Source: an uncultured Lachnospiraceae bacterium (GTDB lineage: Bacteria; Bacillota; Clostridia; Lachnospirales; Lachnospiraceae). From it: a DNA stretch of 16,469 nt. Positions 5,425 to 12,328 of the stretch are shown one piece after another. Each line of letters opens with the position of its first letter. Positions within the stretch are counted from its first letter, which is position 1. Position numbers and translations under genes: made by a program. The stretch is from the NCBI GenBank assembly GCA_902803625.1, contig CADCQV010000257.1, positions 1 to 16,469 on the forward strand, read 5' to 3'. Under the pieces are notes generated by a model, which saw nothing but the letters and a program-made list of their open reading frames with translations, had not been told where the DNA came from and ran no database searches.

Positions 5425-8157
5425 TTATGTCATCGTGAACAGTGCCTCTATACCTTCCCCTGCCACAATGTCCACATTGGTCCTCTCACCCGGGGAGGTA
5501 ATGACAAAGGCCCGTCCTCTTCCGTTATTAACTATGTCATCCTGTTCACTTTCGTTTATGGCTCCGGCATTCTCGTAGAGCTTTATCAGATCTGTCATAT
5601 CATTGGGCGACAGCGGGAAAATAAAGCTGTACTGACTTGCGTTTATTATCGCTGTGGACTTTCTGGCAAGCTCCTCCGTACCAACGAAATCCTTGATATT
5701 CTGTGTGATGACTATCTGCATACCGTTATATTTTCTGATACGCTTCGCAAGCTGGAACATAAAGTCCAGAGCTATGGGATACTTGTCATCTATGAATACA
5801 TGCGCCTCGTCTATTACTATTACGATCTTCCGGTTGGCGTGGTACATCATATTGTACTCACGGTTCTTTATTATCTCATTATCAAGCCACTTCAATACGA
5901 GCAGCATCTGGGCATTTGCTATGGTACCGTTCTTATTTGCAAGAAGGGACTGGAAATCAAAAACCACAAAGTTTTCCTCAGTGGTTATGGTTGCTTCGCC
6001 GTTCCAGAGGGTAGAGTCCCTGCCTCCCTCTGCAAACTTGGAAATAGAGGCCATAAGGGTTCTGAGGATCGCCTTGGTATAATCATTATCCGAAAAGCCC
6101 GTCTGGAAAGACTCCAGTATATCGTCATACAGATCATTAAAGGTGGGATAATCCGAAGGAGACAGCTTTGAAAAGTCCGTATCCTGATCTATACCCCGGC
6201 TTGTATACATACTGGTTGTAAGGCTGTTTAAAAATTCCAGTGCCTCGGGAGAAAGCCCCGGCAGTATCTGGCGATAGAATTCCTCCAGGAACTGCAGATG
6301 GGTGGAGAAGGTATTCGCCTTTGCATTCTCCTCCGCTTCCTCACTGTCCTCTTCATCATCCGAAAGAGAGGTGATGATATGGAAGGGATTCAGTCTACCC
6401 TGGGTTGCAGAGCCCACGTCTATGATCTTTCCGTTCAATCCCGCTGCCATCTTTGTGTACTCATTCTCGGGATCCAGTATGAATATCTTTGAATCCTCGG
6501 CCGCAAGCTGTGCGAGTATGCTCTTCGTGGCATAGGATTTACCGGAACCGGACTTTCCTATAATAACGGTATTGGAATTTACCCTCTCGGAGTCCCTTCT
6601 GAAGAAATTGATGAATACGGGGATCCCCGATGAATCTCCTATATAAAGTCCGTCCTCGTCGCACAGGCTCTTATATACGAAGGGAAATACCGCTGCACAG
6701 GAGGTGGAGTGTATGCCCCTCTTATATCTCTCAAAGGCATCATAACCGGAAAGGGATTCGGATGAATAGGCTTCAAACTGCTGCATAAACATATCCGTGA
6801 CCCTGAAGCCTTCTTCGGACAAAGCCTGCCGCACCCTCTTCTTTCTGGAATTCGGATCCGCCTTAGTCTTATAAGTACTCTTCTTCTGCTCCGAAAGCTC
6901 GTAATCATTTACCTGCAGAAAGACGTTTACATTAAACAATGTCTCATTCTCACCCTGCATGGAGCGGAGTACATGAGCCAGGGCCTGTATCTGGCTGTCC
7001 AGGTCGATTATCCGGCTGGCCTTTCCGGTACTGTTCCTCTGATCCCTGAGTTCTTCAAGAGAGCGGTCGATCTGTCTTATGCCCTTCCCCCTCTCTATGG
7101 GAGACATCTTCATAATAACCTTGGTCCCAACCGTATTGAACATCTCGGCGCCCCAGGAATTGCCCACCAGCACCGGGAAATCCCTAAGCCTGAAATTGTG
7201 GGTGATCAGGTCGTCATACTGTATTGTTCTGGTTCCTATCTTTATCTCATCCGGCAGGATCCAGTCCATATATTGATCGGGGCTTATCTCCTTCGCCACC
7301 CTCTCATCAAAGTTCATACCGTAATTATACTTAAGGAATACGGCAAGCTCGCTCCCCTCCAGCTGGTGGCACTCCATATTTACCGAGGCGAAGTCCTGTA
7401 TGGCGTTTTTTATCTGACTGTCAAGGAACTGCCTGTCCTTATAGATGAACATAAGATAATGAAAGGGCATGTAGACCTTGTTCCTGAAGTCGATCTCCTG
7501 GAGATGTTCTATCCTGTCCTGGATAATACCCACTCTGACGGTAAGCTCATCCTTATTGAAGACACCGTTAAGATAGGCCTCTTTCAGCTCTTCCAGCTTT
7601 CTCTGTTCGCTTAAAATAAACTCATCGTATACCACGGGCTGATCAAGCTTAACAAGGTTGATGACCTCATCATCCGCTGCGGTTCTGAGTATCCCTCCGA
7701 AAACACGGTCGATCATATTGTCCTGCCGGATCTGGGTGAAGAACCTGAATTCAACAGACGGTATATTAAGAACTACAGCAGAATACTTATCTCCGTACTC
7801 TATGTACTTTCCGTCAATACCGGTAAAGGGTGTCACATCCTCTACCGTCAGCTGCTCCCTGTCCTTCTTTTTCCCCGTGTCCTCCACCTTGCTCCGTTTC
7901 ACAAAATGTCTCGGCTGCCCAAAGAATCTGAGGCCGAAAAGTACGATCATATAACCCTTTTCATCACCAAGGGGTATCACAAGAGTAACGGTGATAACCA
8001 GCATTATTCCCGCAAAAATCAGCTTAGCCGGCAGATTGGACACAGCGAAGCTTATGGCTATAAGAGCTCCTACCGCACCGACGATAACGTCAACTACCTC
8101 GACGCCCCGGAAGAGCTCCATCCTCACATTTGTTCTTTTCGGAATAACCCTCATCAT
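5425..8157 (-). CDS. virB4: VirB4-type conjugation ATPase with fused PrgI/VirB3-like N-terminus
   Basis: This 910-residue protein is the membrane-associated ATPase that energises pilus assembly and substrate transfer. Residues 1-90 contain two hydrophobic helices (about 20-40 and 44-64) within a PrgI/VirB3-like region. Residues about 110-480 resemble the VirB4 N-terminal domain. The ATPase follows: Walker A GKSGSGKS at 534-541, the family stretch ILDPENEYTKMA shortly after it, Walker B IVIVIDE at 778-784 followed by Ala-His, and the C-terminal VITQNIKDF segment typical of VirB4. All catalytic residues appear intact and the length suits a VirB3-VirB4 fusion. ATG 8157 lies three bases after the upstream stop, with GGAG inside the end of the upstream gene; ATG 8154 is an alternative. 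It follows the two VirB6-like genes, the normal Gram-positive order. Confidence 0.95.
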   Translation of the reverse strand: MMRVIPKRTNVRMELFRGVEVVDVIVGAVGALIAISFAVSNLPAKLIFAGIMLVITVTLVIPLGDEKGYMIVLFGLRFFGQPRHFVKRSKVEDTGKKKDREQLTVEDVTPFTGIDGKYIEYGDKYSAVVLNIPSVEFRFFTQIRQDNMIDRVFGGILRTAADDEVINLVKLDQPVVYDEFILSEQRKLEELKEAYLNGVFNKDELTVRVGIIQDRIEHLQEIDFRNKVYMPFHYLMFIYKDRQFLDSQIKNAIQDFASVNMECHQLEGSELAVFLKYNYGMNFDERVAKEISPDQYMDWILPDEIKIGTRTIQYDDLITHNFRLRDFPVLVGNSWGAEMFNTVGTKVIMKMSPIERGKGIRQIDRSLEELRDQRNSTGKASRIIDLDSQIQALAHVLRSMQGENETLFNVNVFLQVNDYELSEQKKSTYKTKADPNSRKKRVRQALSEEGFRVTDMFMQQFEAYSSESLSGYDAFERYKRGIHSTSCAAVFPFVYKSLCDEDGLYIGDSSGIPVFINFFRRDSERVNSNTVIIGKSGSGKSYATKSILAQLAAEDSKIFILDPENEYTKMAAGLNGKIIDVGSATQGRLNPFHIITSLSDDEEDSEEAEENAKANTFSTHLQFLEEFYRQILPGLSPEALEFLNSLTTSMYTSRGIDQDTDFSKLSPSDYPTFNDLYDDILESFQTGFSDNDYTKAILRTLMASISKFAEGGRDSTLWNGEATITTEENFVVFDFQSLLANKNGTIANAQMLLVLKWLDNEIIKNREYNMMYHANRKIVIVIDEAHVFIDDKYPIALDFMFQLAKRIRKYNGMQIVITQNIKDFVGTEELARKSTAIINASQYSFIFPLSPNDMTDLIKLYENAGAINESEQDDIVNNGRGRAFVITSPGERTNVDIVAGEGIEALFTMT

Positions 8158-8160
8158 ATA

Positions 8161-11001
8161 TTAAAAGGCTCCGTCATCATCATCATTATCGTAATTAATA
8201 AATCCACTGTTAAGCGGATCATCACCACCATCTATGATATCCTGCATGGTCACCTGTCCGCTGCTCTGGCTGCCGCTGTCAAAGCTGCCTCCGTAGTCAT
8301 TTCCGTCATCAATAAAGGCTGTATTCAGAGCATCATTGTTCTGACTTCCGGAAACTATATCCTGCATAGTCACCTGTCCGCCGCCAAGACTTCCGCCGCC
8401 GCGGCTTCCACCGCCAAGGCTGCCGCCTCGCAGACTGCCGCCGCCTAAGCTGCCGCCACCCAGACTGCCGCCGCCGAGACTTCCGCCTCCTAAGCTGCCG
8501 CCTCCAAGGCTTCCGCCGCCTAAGCTGCCTCCGCCAAGACTTCCGCCGCCTAGACTTCCGCCTCCTAAGCTGCCGCTGTCAAAGCTGCCTCCGGAATCGT
8601 TTCCGTCATCAATAAAGGCTGTATTCAGAGGATCATTGTCCTGATTTCCGGAAACCAGATCCTGCATGGTCGCCTGTCCGCTGCCAAGACCGTTGTCTCC
8701 GGTATTTCCCACCAGATCCTGCATAGTACTCTGGCTGCCGCCTCCGCTGCTGCCGGTACTGCTGCCTAAGCCGGAAGAACCCTGATTAACACTGCCGTTA
8801 CCCAGGTTTGCGCTTCCGCTGCTGCTCCGGTTTACGCTTCCGCCGCTGCTCCGGTTCACACTTCCGCCACTGCCCTGGTTTACGCTTCCGCTGCTTCCCT
8901 GGTTTACGCTTCCGCTGCTTCCCTGGTTTACGCTTCCGCTGTCAAAGCGTCCGCCATCATCATTTCCGTCGTCTATAAAGGCAGTGTTCAGAGGATCGTT
9001 GTCCTGATTACCGGAAACTATATCCTGCATGGTTTTCTGACCATCGCTGTTGCTGCTGCCCTGATCTGCCTTACCAGCGCCGCTGCTCTTGTTTACACTT
9101 CCGCTGCTACTTTTTCCACTGCTATTGCCTTTCGAAGGAGACTCGCCTCCGGGTTTTCCTCCTCCGGCATTGCTTCCTTTACTCTGGTTTCCTCCCCTGA
9201 AGCTGCCCTGGTCGCCTTCGGAACCCTTTTTGTTTCCGACTCCCTGCAGCATTTCGCTCATCTGTACTCCCTTATTATCTTTTCCTGCATTCGGCGCTTT
9301 CTCATCCTTCTTTCCGCCCTTATCAGCGCCGGTTCCCTTAGGATTATTGTTTATGAGTCCTGCAGCCATTACAGATGTCTTAACGCTGCTTAAGGACTGC
9401 TGCATGGATGATACGGCACCGCCTCCTCCGATAGCTCCCATGGCGCCGGGCTTACCGCCCGATCCTCCCTGAGGCCGCATTCCGACAAACTGCCCGAGTG
9501 CTCCGAGGGCTCCTCCGGCACCACCTGCGGCGCCTGCTGCTCCGCCGATACCTCCGGGACCGCCGATGCCTCCGGCACCTCCTGCGCCTCCGCGTCTACC
9601 CTGGAATTTGGCGATCTCCATTATTCCCATGCCAATGCCTCCGCCGATCTTCTTGGCTGTGGAGGTTGCCGCCTTCTTTACGAATCCCATCTCCTTATTG
9701 GCAATATACTTTCCGACAGCTCCGCCGGCAGCAGCGTAAGCCTGCTCTCCGGAGGCTGCTCCCTGACTCAGGATACCTGTAATAAGAGGTCCGACATGCT
9801 GTACCGCAACGCCGCCTCCCATTGCGAAAAGGAGCATAATGAGATAATCCTGAAGTCTCGCTCCTACAGAATTGGAATTTGAAAAGCTGATATTTCCGGC
9901 AAAGAGCTGTTCAAGGATCATCAGATATACCCTCATGCCGACTACAGAGCCAAAGCCCTGGAAAAGCTTCCCCAGGAAAAGCTCGAACCACTTCTTATAA
10001 TATTCCCCGTCGTCAAAGGGCATCATTGCCACAAAGAAGGGCTCTATGATAAGCAGCACCACGACGTCGAATATCCTGCCTATAAAGACCGCCAGCACCA
10101 TACACATGATCACGGTAAAGAAGATACCGCAGCCTAGGCTGATAAAGTAGTCAAAACCCCAAAAGGTAAAGGTAAGTCTTGCAACGATCGGATTTACAAA
10201 GTTTGGAATAAGGAAATGGTCATCCTCATAATAAAACTTTGCCCTGTATTTATCCGTAAGAGATGCCTTGGAAGGCCCGTCGGCGTAGCTAACATTATAT
10301 TCGGCACCATCCGATGTGATCGAGGTGTCGATCGCATCAAGAGAAGATATGCAGAAGATTATCCTCGCAATGCTTGTCTTTCCCTCTCCCTCGGTCAAAC
10401 CCCTGTCTATGGTGGTAAGAATGGCCTGTGAAAGGAGGATCAGAGCCACCGCGGTAAACGGCGCCAGCACGAGATACAGGAGTGACTTTGCTGTCATCTT
10501 CAGAACGTGGGTAACCGGCTTACTCTGCTCTCCCCCAAGCTCCAGGATGGTTTTGGCTGTCGCCAGGATCGCCATGGCAAAGCAGAGCCAGAATCCGACG
10601 ATTATCATCACAATAATGGCATTCTGCACAGCCTTCTGCTGGAAAACCGCGAGAAGTATGGGAACTCCACGGCCGGTAACCGCTCTGGTGCCTCCTCCTG
10701 CCCTCAAATAAACAGGACTTAGCCCGCTCACTATATTGAAGCAGTCCTCTATACAATCAAGAAGGAGCAGTATCGCCGACTGAAGAGCAAACCACTTTGC
10801 GTAGAACCAGTCGAGGAAAATACTTATAATCTCCCCGAAAAGCGAATTAAGGACAGCATTTAAGGCAATAGAAATACCATTGGCCAGGTATGTAAAGCCC
10901 GTGGAGATACAACTGCTCACAAACTCCCATACCGGATCCAGAATGTTTTTATATATGTAATCATATACATCCTGTAAACCCCAAAGCTGAACTATTTCCA
11001 T
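8161..11001 (-). CDS. VirB6-like channel protein with long repetitive C-terminal tail
   Basis: The protein has 946 residues. Residues 1-430 carry several hydrophobic helices and form the VirB6/TrbL-like part of the inner-membrane translocation channel. The stretch MMPFDDGEYYKKW (326-338), followed by MRVY and NISF, aligns with the 414-residue protein upstream, so the two are paralogues. The Lys-rich segment after the last helix suggests a cytoplasmic tail by the positive-inside rule. Residues 466-946 are low complexity. There is a Gly/Ala-rich stretch, a Lys/Asn/Ser-rich stretch, then a recurring TMQD motif separated by SVNQGSSG and SLGGG repeats. The motif is the very C-terminus. The start is supported by AGGGG seven bases before ATG 11001. 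A tail this long is far beyond ordinary VirB6 length and appears specific to this protein. The function of the tail is unknown. Confidence 0.9.
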   Translation of the reverse strand: MEIVQLWGLQDVYDYIYKNILDPVWEFVSSCISTGFTYLANGISIALNAVLNSLFGEIISIFLDWFYAKWFALQSAILLLLDCIEDCFNIVSGLSPVYLRAGGGTRAVTGRGVPILLAVFQQKAVQNAIIVMIIVGFWLCFAMAILATAKTILELGGEQSKPVTHVLKMTAKSLLYLVLAPFTAVALILLSQAILTTIDRGLTEGEGKTSIARIIFCISSLDAIDTSITSDGAEYNVSYADGPSKASLTDKYRAKFYYEDDHFLIPNFVNPIVARLTFTFWGFDYFISLGCGIFFTVIMCMVLAVFIGRIFDVVVLLIIEPFFVAMMPFDDGEYYKKWFELFLGKLFQGFGSVVGMRVYLMILEQLFAGNISFSNSNSVGARLQDYLIMLLFAMGGGVAVQHVGPLITGILSQGAASGEQAYAAAGGAVGKYIANKEMGFVKKAATSTAKKIGGGIGMGIMEIAKFQGRRGGAGGAGGIGGPGGIGGAAGAAGGAGGALGALGQFVGMRPQGGSGGKPGAMGAIGGGGAVSSMQQSLSSVKTSVMAAGLINNNPKGTGADKGGKKDEKAPNAGKDNKGVQMSEMLQGVGNKKGSEGDQGSFRGGNQSKGSNAGGGKPGGESPSKGNSSGKSSSGSVNKSSGAGKADQGSSNSDGQKTMQDIVSGNQDNDPLNTAFIDDGNDDGGRFDSGSVNQGSSGSVNQGSSGSVNQGSGGSVNRSSGGSVNRSSSGSANLGNGSVNQGSSGLGSSTGSSGGGSQSTMQDLVGNTGDNGLGSGQATMQDLVSGNQDNDPLNTAFIDDGNDSGGSFDSGSLGGGSLGGGSLGGGSLGGGSLGGGSLGGGSLGGGSLGGGSLGGGSLRGGSLGGGSRGGGSLGGGQVTMQDIVSGSQNNDALNTAFIDDGNDYGGSFDSGSQSSGQVTMQDIIDGGDDPLNSGFINYDNDDDDGAF
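8377..8571 (-). repeat. 15-bp tandem repeat encoding 13 SLGGG units
   Basis: This is an in-frame tandem array at residues 811-875. It consists of SLGGG units with two variants (SLRGG and SRGGG). On the plus strand the unit reads as variants of CTGCCGCCGCCTAAG. The unit length is a multiple of three, so copy-number change by slippage would alter linker length without breaking the frame. Confidence 0.9.
8773..8937 (-). repeat. 24-bp tandem repeat encoding seven GSVNQGSS-type units
   Basis: Residues about 689-743 of the VirB6-like tail consist of octapeptides GSVNQGSS and variants (GSVNRSSG, GSANLGN). The three right-most DNA units are nearly identical, and divergence grows toward the left end. 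The array links the first TMQD motif to the short form. Confidence 0.85.
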
Positions 11002-11029
11002 TTATCTACCCCTGATCAGTCCCTTTATG

Positions 11030-11060
11030 TCATTCTGAGGGCGAAGCCCGAAGAATCTTT
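11030..11060. repeat. GGGC-type dispersed hairpin repeat between the two VirB6-like genes
   Basis: The element runs from TCATTCTGAGGGC to GAAGAATCTTT. ATTCT (11032-11036) pairs with AGAAT (11052-11056), and GGGC (11039-11042) pairs with GCCC (11046-11049) around a GAA loop. It has the same structure as the copy at 4633-4663. In the transcript it would form a hairpin 80 bases wide of any gene body, ahead of the ribosome site of the long VirB6-like gene, so it could affect mRNA processing or relative expression. Confidence 0.8.
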
Positions 11061-11082
11061 CACAGAATCTCCTTTAGATTAT

Positions 11083-12327
11083 TCATTCCTTACTGTTTTT
11101 ATTCATATTGGCAAGAGCGCCGCCCAGGGCTTCCCCTGCCTTGGAAGCGCCTCCGGTTGCATATGCTGCCGCCGCAGATGCGGCCTTCTTTGCTGTGTCC
11201 CCGGCCATCTTTGCCAGGAATTGCGACTGCTTCAGAAGCCCTACCGTTTCAGGGCTGAATATCTCAAGGATGAGATACTGGCTCTGCCAGGCTCCTACCA
11301 GTCCGAACCCGGTTATGGCAAGCTTCAATATCCATCCAGTAAAGGGATTGAATTCACTGCCGAAGCTTATATCCCCCGAAATCCCGATGTTTACGAGGAG
11401 AATATTATATACTCTCATTACCAGAATAGGTCCGAAGGTGGCAAAGGAAAATCCCACGAAGAGCCTTCTCCAGCTCTTGAATTTCTCCCCCCCGTCCAGT
11501 GGTATCATTGATACGAACCAGGGACTCGTAAGGAAGAGGATCGCAAGCATAAGCGCCCTCATGACCGCCTGCATAACTATGGTTATCATCACCACGATCA
11601 TAAATATCACGACCACATATGCATATAAATAATTTATATCTCTCCATTTTATGTAGCTTCTGCTGGAGAGCTTTGAGAACATCCTGCCGGTTGAACATAT
11701 CTTTCTCCCCGCCTCCGACTTCCAGTTGTCCCCTACTATCAGAACAAAAACTATGTCTGTGATCCTCTGGTCCTGGAACTCTCCCGCAGTCTGTGAGATT
11801 ATCCTCGTAATGGCGCCTGCAAGCTTCATCACCGCAATACAGGCCGTAGGGATGAGAAGGAAGGTGAGAATTGCCTGGAAAGCCTGCCGCAGAACCGCAG
11901 TAACCGGCCTTCTCAGCTCACTTATACCCTCTCCCATGGACTTTATCACCGCAATGATGGTGAAAAAGAAACACAAAACGGTTGCGGCCAGCATAAAATA
12001 CCAGTAGGCATTCTGCACCGGACTCCCGATAAATACGGCGGTCATAAAGTCCTCCTGTCCGAGGACATTACCCGCAGTATCGTTCACATACACGATCTGG
12101 GTTCCGGAAAATACATCAAAGGCCTGCTCCAGCACCCATACCAGATCCAGCAGCAGAATCAGAAAGAAATAGGCCTGCGTGTACAGGTACTCCCTTAATA
12201 GCTGTATCGCAAGTCCCTGAACCGACCAGAACACCCCTTTAATGATGTCCACGATCTGGTTTTCCACTATGAAATCCATGAGTGCATTCATCATGGAATT
12301 GAAGCTTAAGATTGTGGGATAGAACAA
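11083..12327 (-). CDS. VirB6-like channel protein, short paralogue
   Basis: This 414-residue polytopic membrane protein is predicted to form part of the inner-membrane channel of the T4SS. Hydrophobic helices cover most of residues 45-370. The signature FVSMIPLDGGEKFKSW (MIPLDGGE at 274-281), then MRVY and GDISF, matches the long VirB6-like protein at 8161-11001, so the pair are paralogues. After the last helix it has a short Ala/Lys-rich tail (KKAASAAAAYATGGASK) and lacks the repetitive extension. The best start is TTG 12327: an AAGGT ribosome site (12336-12340) lies eight bases upstream, within the end of the preceding gene, while the first ATG (codon 12) has none. The stop of the preceding gene is one base away, so the two are translationally coupled. 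The long VirB6-like gene follows after 81 bases that hold a hairpin repeat. Confidence 0.88.
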   Translation of the reverse strand: MFYPTILSFNSMMNALMDFIVENQIVDIIKGVFWSVQGLAIQLLREYLYTQAYFFLILLLDLVWVLEQAFDVFSGTQIVYVNDTAGNVLGQEDFMTAVFIGSPVQNAYWYFMLAATVLCFFFTIIAVIKSMGEGISELRRPVTAVLRQAFQAILTFLLIPTACIAVMKLAGAITRIISQTAGEFQDQRITDIVFVLIVGDNWKSEAGRKICSTGRMFSKLSSRSYIKWRDINYLYAYVVVIFMIVVMITIVMQAVMRALMLAILFLTSPWFVSMIPLDGGEKFKSWRRLFVGFSFATFGPILVMRVYNILLVNIGISGDISFGSEFNPFTGWILKLAITGFGLVGAWQSQYLILEIFSPETVGLLKQSQFLAKMAGDTAKKAASAAAAYATGGASKAGEALGGALANMNKNSKE

Positions 12328-12328
12328 G

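Larger units (their letters stand above)
8161..9033 (-). repeat. Recurrent TMQD motif array encoded in the VirB6-like tail
   Basis: Full 31-residue copies lie at residues 657-687 (bases 8941-9033), 778-808 (8578-8670) and 878-908 (8278-8370). A short form starts at residue 759 (base 8727). A 29-residue variant at 918-946 (8161-8250) ends the protein. The core is TMQD(I/L)(V/I), then D(P/A)LN, then (A/G)FI and an acidic Asp/Asn stretch. The codons differ between copies, while the spacers between copies are quite different from one another. Confidence 0.9.

Noticed and set aside
5176..6171. 331-codon open frame on the plus strand
   Set aside because: It lies opposite the solute-binding and virB4 genes, whose minus-strand translations carry clear family motifs. 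The plus-strand product has no recognisable domain.
8377..8571. CRISPR-like array
   Set aside because: The 15-bp units are contiguous with no unique spacers and are in frame with a membrane-protein gene.
8941..8970. Calcium-binding loop (DGNDDG) within the TMQD motif
   Set aside because: The first copy fits DxNxDG, but the other copies have Ser or Tyr at the key Asp position, so metal binding is not a conserved feature of the motif.
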